64,000 bases of DNA from Verrucomicrobiales bacterium. Lineage in GTDB: Bacteria; Verrucomicrobiota; Verrucomicrobiia; Limisphaerales; J093. The position numbers and the translations under genes are program-made. Below, piece by piece: positions 35,440-43,622 of the stretch. The DNA lies in the NCBI GenBank assembly GCA_015075445.1, contig JABTUJ010000003.1, positions 1 through 64,000 of the forward strand, written 5' to 3'. The notes under the pieces were generated by a model. It saw only the letters and a program-made list of their open reading frames with translations, did not search any database and was not told the origin of the DNA. The stretch's first letter is position 1. Each line of letters begins with the position of its first letter.

Positions 35440-36130
35440 GCGAAGGAGCGGCTTCCGTAGTCCATTGCTCATCCTGTTGGTTGCAGTGGCGGTTCCGAGG
35501 GCACCGCGTCAACCGAAAAGGACGAAGCCGTGAGCGGGTGGTTACAGGCTTTCGCTGCGGACGGGCGCCGAGACGATCGGCGGGATCGGCGTCCGCGGAG
35601 GGAGGGGTGCGCGATTTGCCGGGGTGCCAGGAGGCGACGACGCGACCCAGCAACTGATCGCGACCGACCACCGCGTGGACGGATTGTTCGGTGGGCAGGC
35701 TGCGGTTGTCGCCGACCAGTGCGTAGCGTTCAGGGCCGAGGGTGCCGGGGGCGATGGTAAGCGGGCCGGGGGTGAGGTGGTGTTCGGCGGGGAGGGGCGT
35801 GCCATCGACCCAGAGCTGACCGTCGAGGAGTTCGACGCGTTCGCCGGGCAGGCCGACGATGCGTTTGGTGATGTTCTCGTTCCCGTAGCGGGCGACGACG
35901 ATGTCGCCGCGGCGCGGAGGGCGGCGGTGGTAGGCGCGTTTATCCACCAGGAGCAGTTCGCCGCTTGCGAAAGTGGGCAGCATGCTGGGACCGACCGTGA
36001 GGATCAGGGCGTAATGGAACCGCCAGACGAGCACCAGGGTGAAGAGCAACCCGACGCCGGCGAGGCTGCGGGTCCGGTGCGGCGCCGTGAGCGAGGGCAG
36101 GGGACGGAGGCAGCGGTTCGGGGAGCGCAT
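35282..36130 (-). CDS. lepB: Signal peptidase I
   Basis: The S26 family boxes appear in order after one transmembrane segment (GVGLLFTLVLVWRFHYALI). They are the Ser nucleophile in VGPSMLPTFASGELLLVDK, GDIVVARYGNENITKRIVGLPGE with the catalytic Lys (KRIVG), and ALVGDNRSLPTEQSVH. The product removes signal peptides of exported proteins at the outer face of the inner membrane, fitting the many secreted proteins here. The useful domain ends near VVASWHPGK. The frame then runs ~85 codons further, to overlap the DUF4159 start by 157 bases. That tail is Arg/Pro-rich and unlike the family; a frame change would give a stop at 35542, so the 3' end is probably affected by an indel. Start MRSPNRCLRPLP at 36130. 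Confidence 0.85.
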   Translation of the reverse strand: MRSPNRCLRPLPSLTAPHRTRSLAGVGLLFTLVLVWRFHYALILTVGPSMLPTFASGELLLVDKRAYHRRPPRRGDIVVARYGNENITKRIVGLPGERVELLDGQLWVDGTPLPAEHHLTPGPLTIAPGTLGPERYALVGDNRSLPTEQSVHAVVGRDQLLGRVVASWHPGKSRTPPSADADPADRLGARPQRKPVTTRSRLRPFRLTRCPRNRHCNQQDEQWTTEAAPSHDASLLDLWPPGRLQPPRPAGDGSGASLPRRPAGSHRPRQRASVGTAEGLRG

Positions 36131-36162
36131 GGCGGGCGCGAGAGGGAGGCGGACGGTCTGAC

Positions 36163-36807
36163 TCAAGGCAGCGAGGGAGAAGGCGGGGAGACACCTGCCA
36201 ACGCGCCTCCGCCCAGGGCCAGCAGGACGAAGCGTTTGGCGACGAAGTCGAAGGGAATGTTGCTGACGTGGCGGAAGGCTTCGAACAGTTCCTCCTCGCG
36301 GTTCGCGGAGCGGGCCAGGGTCAGGGCGTGCTTGGCTTCCTGGCCGACGAGATCGGCCGTGGGGTGGTGGTAAAGCATGTCGAGGTAAGCGTCGAGCCAC
36401 CGGTCGGCGAGCTGCTCCTGGCGCAGCAGGGAGAGGAGCGCGTGGGTCAGGGTGAGTTCCTCGCCCGTGCCCCGGAACTCCTCGAGGCTTTGTTCGAGCG
36501 CCTGGATGGATTGGGGGAAGCGCTGGCCGGGGGGTGGCTCCGGTTCGTTGCGGCTGCGCCGGGCCTGGAGGAGGTGGAGGCGTTCGAGGTATTGTCGGTA
36601 CAGGAACTGGCTGCTGAGGGCGTGGAGTTGGGCGCGGGCCTGTTCGACTTCCGAGAACGAGCGCGGGACATAGAAGAGCTCGAACGGAGGGATTTCCTGG
36701 AGGGACGAGGAGGTGACCTGCGGGGGCAGGAGCCCGCGGGCGGCAAAGCCGAGGTAGCCGGTGGCGGCGACCAGGAGGAGGTGGGGCAGGACGGTTATGA
36801 TTTTCAT
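36163..36807 (-). CDS. Hypothetical protein with N- and C-terminal hydrophobic segments
   Basis: 214 residues from MKIITVLPHLLLVAATGYLG, which looks like a signal anchor. The middle is helical and charged (SEVEQARAQLHALSSQFLYRQYLERLHLLQ; IQALEQSLEEFRGTGEELTLTHALLSLLRQEQ), likely a helical bundle. It ends with a second hydrophobic patch (FVLLALGGGALAGV). I recognise no family. It lies between signal peptidase I (32 bases downstream) and the PSD1 gene on the same strand. The longer frame starting at 36873 adds 22 Arg-rich residues before the hydrophobic stretch and is a possible alternative start. Confidence 0.7.
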   Translation of the reverse strand: MKIITVLPHLLLVAATGYLGFAARGLLPPQVTSSSLQEIPPFELFYVPRSFSEVEQARAQLHALSSQFLYRQYLERLHLLQARRSRNEPEPPPGQRFPQSIQALEQSLEEFRGTGEELTLTHALLSLLRQEQLADRWLDAYLDMLYHHPTADLVGQEAKHALTLARSANREEELFEAFRHVSNIPFDFVAKRFVLLALGGGALAGVSPPSPSLP

Positions 36808-36896
36808 CAGTAACAGTGCGGCACGCGGTGACCGCCTGGAGGAAATACGCCGGAAGGCGCCGGCTGGTTTCAAAAACCTGAGCGCGCGGACGCCAC

Positions 36897-39536
36897 TCAG
36901 TCCACAAACGCGAACTCGTTCGAGAGGAGAAGCACCTGGGCGAACTGTTCGAGCGGTGTCAGCGACGGCTGGGGCGGCGCGGTCTCGAGAGGTCGCGCCA
37001 GGAACTCCCGACCCAACGCGAGTTCTTCGGGTTCGGGAGCGCGTTGCAGGGTGCGCGCGAACAACGCATGGAGGAGGTCCACGGTGTTGGCGCTGGCCGT
37101 TTCGGCCGCCGCGGCCGCGGCGCGGGCCTGGTCGATGACGAACGCGCTGTTCATCAGGAAGAGTGCCTGCTGGGGTACCGTGGTGGTGAAACGGCCCGGG
37201 CTGCTCACGTCCGGATTGGCCAGATCGAACGTGCGGAAGACGCCGGGCAGGTTCTGGCGATCAATGAAACCATAGACCGTGCGCCGACCCGAGAACGGCG
37301 CGCTGAGGATGTCCACCGGCTGGCCGCCCGCCGTGAGGTCCAGGTTGCCTGACACCGCCAGCAACGCGTCGCGCATGGTCTCGAAATCGAGCCGGCGCCG
37401 GGGGAAGTGGGAGAGGAGCGGGTCGGTGGGCGGTGCGACGGTAGACGGTGCGACGGTGGGCAGTGCGACGGTGGGCGGTGCGACGGTGGAGGCGGACGCC
37501 ATCCGGTACGTGCTGGAGAGCAGCAGGTGGCGGTGCAGTTGCTTCACCGACCAACCCTCGCGCATGAAGGTGGCGGCCAGCCAGTCGAGCAACTCGCGGT
37601 GTTCGGGGGCGGCGGTGCGGAGGCCGAAGTCGCTGGGGGTGTTCACGAGCGGCGTTCCGAAGCGCCAACCCCAGACGCGGTTGACGAAGACGCGGGCGGT
37701 GAGGGGGTTGTCGCGACTGGCGATGGCCTGCGCGAGTCCGAGGCGTCCGCTGCCGTCCGTGAAGGGCGGCGGGTCGGGACCGGCGAGCACGGTGAGGAAG
37801 CGGCGGGGCACTTCGGGGCCGGGATTGCGTGGGTTGCCGCGGATGAAAACGCGCGAGTTGCCCGGGGCGGGCGTGTCTTCGAGGGCCATGGCCCGGGCGG
37901 GGGCACCGGGATGTTGCCATTCGAGCGCCGCCAGTTCCTGGCGATGCTTGACGGTCTGGTTGTCGAGGTGGCGGGCGATGATGCGGCGAACTTCGGCTCC
38001 GGACAGGTCGGGAGGCGCGTCGGCGACGGCGCTGGGGCTGGGGTCCTCGGGGCGGTCCTTGAGGAGCGCGATCCAGAGTCGCAACCATTCGACCGTGACC
38101 TGCTGTTCGCCGGCGAAGGTGTCGAGGTTGGTCTCGGCCGGCAGTTCCAGCGTGGCCCGGGCGGCGCGGAGGTAGTCCGCGGCCTTCTTCCGCTGTTCGG
38201 CGAGCCATTGCTGGACTTCGGCTTCGATGACGGCCTCGCGTCGTGCCTCGATTTCGGCGCGGGCATCAAGGAAAGCCTGGTGTTGCGCCGGGTCGAGGGG
38301 GCCGCCGAGGAGGGGTTTCTCCTCGGGTTCGCGCGAGGAGGCGAAGACGCCGTGCAGGGCGTAGTAGTCCGCCATCGAGATGGGATCGAACTTATGATCG
38401 TGGCAGCGGGCGCAACCGACGGTGAGGCCCTGGGTGCCGCGCATGACGACGTCGATGCGATCGTCGATGATGTCGTTCTGGTTATTGAGGAAGCGGCGGC
38501 CGAGGGTAAGAAAGCCGAGCGCGGCCAGGGCGTTGGAGGGAGCGACCTGGGGCGGTGGCGAGGAGGCTGCCGGTTCTGGGGGGAGGCGGTCCGCGGCGAT
38601 TTGCTCGAGGAGGAACCGGTCGAAGGGCTTGTCGCCGTTGAAGGCCGCGATGACGTAGTCGCGATAGGTGTAGCTGAAGGCGAACCGGCGTTCTTCCTGG
38701 AAGACGTAGCCCTTGGTGTCGGCGTAGCGCGCGACATCGAGCCAGTGACGCCCCCACCGTTCGCCGTAGCGTGGGGAGGCCAACAGGCGCTCGACCTCAC
38801 GCTCGTAGGCGTTCGGATCAGGGTCCGCCAGGAAGGCCGCCATCGCCTCGGGAGCGGGTGGCAGACCGATGAGGTCGAAGTAGACGCGGCGCAGGAGGGT
38901 GCGTTTGTCGGCGGGGGGGGCGGGGCGGAGTCCGTGGGCTTCGAGTTGCGCCAGCACGAAGGCGTCCACCGGGGTCCGGATCCAGGCGGTGTCCTTTACC
39001 GGGGGGAGGGCCGGGGTTTCCACGGGCTCGAAGGCCCAGTGGCGGCGGGCGGTTTCACCATCGACGGCGTCGGGCGCTGCGGGGGTGGCAGCCGCCCCGG
39101 TGCGCGGGTCGGGTGCTCCCATGAGAACCCAGGCTTCGAGGTCAGCGATCTGCTCGGGTGGAAGCTTGCCGCCCGCGGACTCGGGGGGCATCTGCAGTTC
39201 CTTGTCGGTGAACCGGATCGCCTTGATGAGCAGGCTGGCGTCGGCGTTGCCAGGGACCAGCGCGGGGCCGGACCCGCCGCCTTTCAGGAGGGCGTCGCGG
39301 GTGTCGAGGGAGAGCCCGCCGCGGGAGCGTCCGCTTTCGGCGCTGTGGCAGCGGTAGCAGGAGTCGATCAGGACGGGACGGATGCGGTTTTCGAAGAACG
39401 CGATCGGTTCGGGGGCGGGGCCGGCGGGTGAGGCGTAGCCGATAACCGAGGGCCAGGCGCCCAGCGCCGACAGGCAGAGTCGGAGCCAGCGCCGGGTGCG
39501 ATGGCGCTCACCTTGAGGCATGCCGGTCATCATCAC
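36897..39536 (-). CDS. PSCyt1/DUF1549/DUF1553 (PSD1) secreted cytochrome protein
   Basis: 879 residues with the full planctomycete-type architecture. There is a signal segment, then PSCyt1 with one haem c site, CYRCH (IRPVLIDSCYRCHSAESG), and the partner Met region ELQMPPESAGGKL. DUF1549 follows (VDAFVLAQLEAHGLRPAPPADKR ... LPRRVYFDLIGLPP-type block; YGERWGRHWLDVARYADTKGY), then DUF1553 (DNPLTARVFVNRVWGWRFG, HRELLDWLAATFMREGWSVK). Function is unknown, but the family always pairs with DUF1501. Here its start overlaps the DUF1501 stop by four bases (ATGA). A 15 bp tandem repeat codes for a TVAPP-type linker near residue 690. Confidence 0.92.
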   Translation of the reverse strand: MMMTGMPQGERHRTRRWLRLCLSALGAWPSVIGYASPAGPAPEPIAFFENRIRPVLIDSCYRCHSAESGRSRGGLSLDTRDALLKGGGSGPALVPGNADASLLIKAIRFTDKELQMPPESAGGKLPPEQIADLEAWVLMGAPDPRTGAAATPAAPDAVDGETARRHWAFEPVETPALPPVKDTAWIRTPVDAFVLAQLEAHGLRPAPPADKRTLLRRVYFDLIGLPPAPEAMAAFLADPDPNAYEREVERLLASPRYGERWGRHWLDVARYADTKGYVFQEERRFAFSYTYRDYVIAAFNGDKPFDRFLLEQIAADRLPPEPAASSPPPQVAPSNALAALGFLTLGRRFLNNQNDIIDDRIDVVMRGTQGLTVGCARCHDHKFDPISMADYYALHGVFASSREPEEKPLLGGPLDPAQHQAFLDARAEIEARREAVIEAEVQQWLAEQRKKAADYLRAARATLELPAETNLDTFAGEQQVTVEWLRLWIALLKDRPEDPSPSAVADAPPDLSGAEVRRIIARHLDNQTVKHRQELAALEWQHPGAPARAMALEDTPAPGNSRVFIRGNPRNPGPEVPRRFLTVLAGPDPPPFTDGSGRLGLAQAIASRDNPLTARVFVNRVWGWRFGTPLVNTPSDFGLRTAAPEHRELLDWLAATFMREGWSVKQLHRHLLLSSTYRMASASTVAPPTVALPTVAPSTVAPPTDPLLSHFPRRRLDFETMRDALLAVSGNLDLTAGGQPVDILSAPFSGRRTVYGFIDRQNLPGVFRTFDLANPDVSSPGRFTTTVPQQALFLMNSAFVIDQARAAAAAAETASANTVDLLHALFARTLQRAPEPEELALGREFLARPLETAPPQPSLTPLEQFAQVLLLSNEFAFVD
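37431..37490. repeat. Coding minisatellite, four 15 bp units
   Basis: Four units of CGGTGCGACGGTGGG with single-base changes (37431, 37446, 37461, 37476). They are read on the minus strand as repeats of TVAPP/TVALP in the PSD1 protein. Confidence 0.9.
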
Positions 39537-40978
39537 GCCAGAATCGCGTGGACCACCTTCCCGTGCACGTCCGTGAGGCGGAAGTCGCGGCCGGCATAGC
39601 GGAAGGTGAGGCGGGTGTGATCGAAGCCGAGGAGGTGCAGGATGGTGGCGTGGAGGTCATGGACGTGGACCGGGTTCACGGCGGCTTGGAAGCCAAAGTC
39701 GTCGGTCGCGCCGTAGGCCGTGCCGCCTTTCACGCCGCCGCCGGCGAGCCAGATGGTGAAGCCGTAATGGTTGTGGTCGCGCCCGTTGATCTTGCCCGCG
39801 TTGGCGCCGGCGGTAGGGAGTTCGACGACCGGGGTGCGTCCGAACTCGCCCGCCCAGATGACCAGGGTGTCTTCGAGCAGGCCGCGCTGTTTGAGGTCCT
39901 TGAGGAGCGCCCCGATGGGCTGATCGCATTCCCGGGCCAGGCGGCGGTGGTTGACTTCGAGGTCGTCATGGTTGTCCCACGGCTGACCTTCGCCGTGCCA
40001 GACCTGCACGAATCGCACCCCGCGCTCGAGCAGGCGGCGGGCGATGAGGAGTTGACGGGCTTGCGTTCCCTCGCCGTACAAGGCGCGGATGGATTCGGGC
40101 TCGCGGCTGATGTCGAAGGCGTCGCTGGCGTCCATCTGCATGCGGTAGGCGAGTTCGAAGGACTGGATGCGCGCCTCCAACTGGGCATCGCGTTGGCGCT
40201 GCCGGGCATGGCGTTCGTTGAGCGCCCGCAACACGTCGAGTTGGGCGCGCTGCTCCGGGGCGGCGAGGTGGGGGTTGCGGATGTGCTCGATCAGCTTGTC
40301 GAGTTCGCCGTGAGCGGTGTTGATGTAGGTGCCCTGGAAGATGCCCGGGAGGAAGGCGCTCTGCCAGTTCTGGGATTCCTGGATCGGGTAGCCGCCCGGG
40401 CACATGGCGATGAAGCCCGGCAGGTTCTGGTTTTCCGTGCCCAGGCCGTAGGTGATCCACGAACCCATGCTGGGCCGGGGCAACCGCGATTCCCCGCAGT
40501 TCATCAGCAACAGCGAGGGCTCGTGGTTCGGCACATCGGCGTGCATGGAGCGGATGACGCACAGTTCGTCGGCGCTTTCCGCCACGTGCGGGAACAACTC
40601 GCTGATTTCGAGTCCGGACTGGCCGTGCCGGGTGAACTGGAAGGGCGACCCGAAGGCGGTGCCGGTCTGTCGCTCAGTCTTCAGCTCCAGGGGCAGCTTC
40701 TTGCCATGCCATTTGGTGAGCTCAGGCTTCGGATCGAACGTGTCGACGTGCGACGCCCCGCCGTTGGCGAAGATGTGGAGGATGCGCCGGGCTTTGCCGG
40801 GGAAGTGGGGTGCGCGGGGAGCGAGGGGTGAGGCCAGTGTGGTCGCTTCGCCCCGGGCCGGCCGCCCGAGGAGGGTGGCGAGTCCGAGCGTGCCGAAGCC
40901 CAGCCCGCAACGGCGCAGGAACTCACGTCGGGTGAGGAAGAGATGGTCGAGGGCCGGGGGATGGAACGAGGTGGCCAT
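39533..40978 (-). CDS. DUF1501 family secreted protein (Tat substrate)
   Basis: 481 residues. The N-terminus LTRREFLRRCGLGFGTLGLATLL is a twin-arginine signal (RREFL followed by a hydrophobic run). The body matches DUF1501, an alkaline-phosphatase-like superfamily: HIFANGGASHVDTFDPKPEL, VIRSMHADVPNHEPSLLLMNCGE, DTLVIWAGEFGRTPVVE and DHNHYGFTIWLAGGGVKGG. The metal-binding Asp/His residues of the sulfatase-like fold appear present (HVDTFDP, GRDHN). The start at 40978 (MATSFHPPAL) removes a Pro-rich upstream extension. It is the first gene of the pair with PSD1. Such pairs are a hallmark of Planctomycetota/Verrucomicrobiota and are thought to act on extracellular polysaccharides; that role is not proven. 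Confidence 0.93.
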   Translation of the reverse strand: MATSFHPPALDHLFLTRREFLRRCGLGFGTLGLATLLGRPARGEATTLASPLAPRAPHFPGKARRILHIFANGGASHVDTFDPKPELTKWHGKKLPLELKTERQTGTAFGSPFQFTRHGQSGLEISELFPHVAESADELCVIRSMHADVPNHEPSLLLMNCGESRLPRPSMGSWITYGLGTENQNLPGFIAMCPGGYPIQESQNWQSAFLPGIFQGTYINTAHGELDKLIEHIRNPHLAAPEQRAQLDVLRALNERHARQRQRDAQLEARIQSFELAYRMQMDASDAFDISREPESIRALYGEGTQARQLLIARRLLERGVRFVQVWHGEGQPWDNHDDLEVNHRRLARECDQPIGALLKDLKQRGLLEDTLVIWAGEFGRTPVVELPTAGANAGKINGRDHNHYGFTIWLAGGGVKGGTAYGATDDFGFQAAVNPVHVHDLHATILHLLGFDHTRLTFRYAGRDFRLTDVHGKVVHAILA

Positions 40979-41165
40979 GCGGTTCAGGCCGGGTGGGACC
41001 GGGGAAGTGGGCATGCTGGGCGGTGGGCGGGCAGCCGCGCTACGGGCAGCTCCCAACTTGTGGACGGCAGTAACATGACTGATCGGAAAGTAGGGAGCGC
41101 CCCGGGCGGCGTCAACCGATCACGACGCCGTGACAGCGGGGTGTCTCGTTTTGGCCCGGGGAGAA

Positions 41166-41193
41166 CGCCGGGTGATGGCACCCGGTCTACAGG
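41166..41193. repeat. E-family repeat
   Basis: CGCCGGGTGATGGCACCCGG followed by TCTACAGG. The GGGTGATGGCACCC part is an imperfect palindrome. Confidence 0.75.
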
Positions 41194-41229
41194 AGTGCGG
41201 GTGGGCGGAGTTTTGCCCGGGGGGGGGAG

Positions 41230-41257
41230 CGCCGGGTGAGGGCACCCGGCCTACAGG
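41230..41257. repeat. E-family repeat
   Basis: CGCCGGGTGAGGGCACCCGG followed by CCTACAGG, 64 bases after the previous copy. Confidence 0.75.
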
Positions 41258-41344
41258 AGTGCGGTCGGGCCAGGCTTTCGCCCGGGTGAGGTGAGAAGAG
41301 CTCGCGTCCCGCCGCGCGGCGTTGCTAGCCTGCGATGGACGACA

Positions 41345-43420
41345 ATGACCACCATGACCTCAGCGCGTTTCTTGCTCCGGAGGCGCCGCCGCCTCCTCGA
41401 ATCCGCCGCTGCCACCGCAGTCGCACTCTGGACGAACGTGGTGCTGGCGGCGTCGGCCGCCCCGCTCAAGCCCGTGGACGCGAGCGGGTGGCCCGATCTC
41501 TTCCTCTGGACGGACACCTGCAACGTGTACGTGGTTCGGGAGGGTGACGCGGCGCTGCTGATCGATCTGGGGGATGGGAGCGTGCTCGATCATCTGGGGG
41601 AGTTGGGGGTCAAGCGGGTCGAGTGGGTGCTGTTCACGCATCATCATCGGGAGCAGTGCCAGGGGGCGGTGCGGTGGACGGGGGCGGGGGCGGCTCAGGA
41701 GGTGCGGGCATCCCGTCCGCGGTTCGCCGGGCCGGCCGCGGAGCGGGAGTTGTTCGAGCGACCGGCGGACTTCCGCAAGCTGGAGGTTCGGTTGGGGGAC
41801 GCGTTCACGATTCACGGGGCCAGCTACGTGCGTCCGCCGGTCCAGCCGATTCCGCTGGATCGGGCGTTCGGGACCAATGACACGTTCGCGTGGCGCGGGT
41901 ACGAGTTCCGCTGTGTAGCCACGCCGGGCAACAGTCCGGGGAGCCTGACGTACGTGCTGGAGCGGGACGGTCGGCGGGTGGCCTTCAGCGGCGACGTCAT
42001 GCTCGACGGGGCGCGGATGCACGCGTGGTTCGACACGGAGTGGGACTACGGGTTTGGGGCGGGGATCCGGGCGTTGCGCGCGTCGGTGGGCCGGTTGCAG
42101 TCACTGGAACCGGCGCTGCTGCTGCCGTCGCATGGGCCGATGGTGCACCGGCCGGGGGAGCAACTGGCGCGCTACGCGGAGAAGTTGGCCACGCTGGAGC
42201 GGCTTTACCTGCGGGGTTACGACGTGGAAGGCGGAGCGGCGGCGTATCAGGACAAGGTGTCGGTGCCGACGGTGGTTTCGAACGTCTGGCAGGTGACTCC
42301 GAGCGTGTTCAAGTTCAAGCGGCCGAACTTCTTTGGGAACTTCGGTTTGATACTCGCCCCGAGCGGCCGGGCGCTGGTGGTGGATTGCGGCTTGCTGGAT
42401 GAGCGGTTTCTCGACACGGCCCTGGAGGGGATGCGCCAGCATTTCGGTCTCAAGGCCATCGACGCCATCGTGATCACCCACATGCACGGGGATCATTTCC
42501 TCGAGGCCCCGCATCTGCGCGCGCGCTGGGGGGCACCGATCTGGGCATTGGACAACATGGTGGACAAGCTGGAGCACCCGGAGTGGTTTGATTACGCCGC
42601 GCCGATTCAGGCCTACGGGAAGCGGAACCCGGATGGCTCTCCGATGAACGGCGTGCGGGTGGACCGCGCGTTCCGGCCGGGAGAGACCTTTGTGTGGGAG
42701 GGTTACCGGTTCACGGTGGACTGGATGCCGGGGCAGACGGAGTTCGCGCTGTGTTTGCACGCGGACATCGACGGTCGTCGGGTGGCTTTCACCGGCGACA
42801 ACATTTTTGGGGATCCGGAGAACCCGGCGCAAACAGGGCACGAGGCGGTGGTGGCGCACAACAGCGCGATTCTCGAAGAAGGGTACATCTATGGGGCGGA
42901 GTACCTCACGCGGCTGCAACCGGACCTGCTGGTGGGCGGCCACTCGTTTGTGATGGATCGGCCGCGAGCCTTCATCGAGCGCTATCGTCGCTGGGCTTAC
43001 GAGATGCGGGACGCCTTCCGTGAGCTGAGTGCGGAGGACGACTATCGGTACGGGTTCGACCCGTTCTGGGTGCGCGCGGAGCCGTATCGTGTGAAGGTGG
43101 CGCCGGGCGGGAGCGCTGAGTTGAAGGTGTGGGTGCGGAACTTCCGTTCTGTTGAGCAACGGCATCGGGTTGCGTTCGCCGCGACGGCTGGGCTGCTCAT
43201 CGAGCCTGCCGTGCTTGAGGGGACGCTGGGGCCCGAGTCGCGTCGGGCCTTCCCGGTGCGGGTGCGGGCCACGGGGGAGGCGGTGGCGGGGGTGCATCTG
43301 GTGGGTTTGGATGTGACACTGGATGGGCGGCGGTACGGGCAGTGGTTTGACTTCGTGGTGGGAGTCACGGCGGGCGGAGATGGGGAGACGGGTGGGGCGG
43401 TGGGGGCGGGTGAGCGTTGA
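41345..43420 (+). CDS. Secreted protein with two metallo-beta-lactamase-fold domains, the first degenerate
   Basis: 691 residues with an Arg-rich signal-type N-terminus (RFLLRRRRRLLESAAATAVALW). Domain 1 (~50-320): the HxHxDH box is replaced by THHHREQCQG, lacking the Asp-His pair, and the later H is replaced in TPGNSPGSL; FSGDVMLDG and LLLPSHGPM remain. Domain 2 (~330-600): an intact VITHMHGDHFLEAPH box, PGQTEFALCLHADIDGRRVAFTGDN and LLVGGHSFVM, so the C-terminal domain alone should bind two metals. A C-terminal beta-sandwich (KVAPGGSAELKVWVRN) follows. The substrate is unknown; the family covers hydrolases and oxidoreductases. The start at 41345 (MTTMTSARF) was chosen as the nearest Met before the signal region. 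Confidence 0.8.
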   Translation: MTTMTSARFLLRRRRRLLESAAATAVALWTNVVLAASAAPLKPVDASGWPDLFLWTDTCNVYVVREGDAALLIDLGDGSVLDHLGELGVKRVEWVLFTHHHREQCQGAVRWTGAGAAQEVRASRPRFAGPAAERELFERPADFRKLEVRLGDAFTIHGASYVRPPVQPIPLDRAFGTNDTFAWRGYEFRCVATPGNSPGSLTYVLERDGRRVAFSGDVMLDGARMHAWFDTEWDYGFGAGIRALRASVGRLQSLEPALLLPSHGPMVHRPGEQLARYAEKLATLERLYLRGYDVEGGAAAYQDKVSVPTVVSNVWQVTPSVFKFKRPNFFGNFGLILAPSGRALVVDCGLLDERFLDTALEGMRQHFGLKAIDAIVITHMHGDHFLEAPHLRARWGAPIWALDNMVDKLEHPEWFDYAAPIQAYGKRNPDGSPMNGVRVDRAFRPGETFVWEGYRFTVDWMPGQTEFALCLHADIDGRRVAFTGDNIFGDPENPAQTGHEAVVAHNSAILEEGYIYGAEYLTRLQPDLLVGGHSFVMDRPRAFIERYRRWAYEMRDAFRELSAEDDYRYGFDPFWVRAEPYRVKVAPGGSAELKVWVRNFRSVEQRHRVAFAATAGLLIEPAVLEGTLGPESRRAFPVRVRATGEAVAGVHLVGLDVTLDGRRYGQWFDFVVGVTAGGDGETGGAVGAGER

Positions 43421-43468
43421 GTTGTCGGATCCTGACCGCAGCGGAGCCCAGGAGGGGCGGACGAGAGC

Positions 43469-43491
43469 GCAGGCTGGAAGCCTGCACCACA
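43469..43491. repeat. A-family repeat
   Basis: GCAGGCTGGAAGCCTGCACC followed by ACA. Here AGGCTGGAAGCCT is a near-perfect palindrome. It lies in the gap between the MBL gene and the next gene. Confidence 0.75.
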
Positions 43492-43622
43492 ACGAGGGGA
43501 GTAGGCGCGACACGACCCGGGGCCGTGCCGGTCTAACCCTGGGTGCCGAAGCGAGGGTGAAGATTTAGCTGGTCCCTCGCGTGCCGTGGGGCAGGATGCG
43601 TCCCTAGATCAGAAGACTTGTT

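Larger units (their letters stand above)
40979..41344. other. Intergenic gap between divergent genes, with two E-family repeats
   Basis: 366 bases. Two E-family copies lie in direct orientation at 41166-41193 and 41230-41257, each followed by AGTGCGG. No promoter motif could be assigned. Confidence 0.6.
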
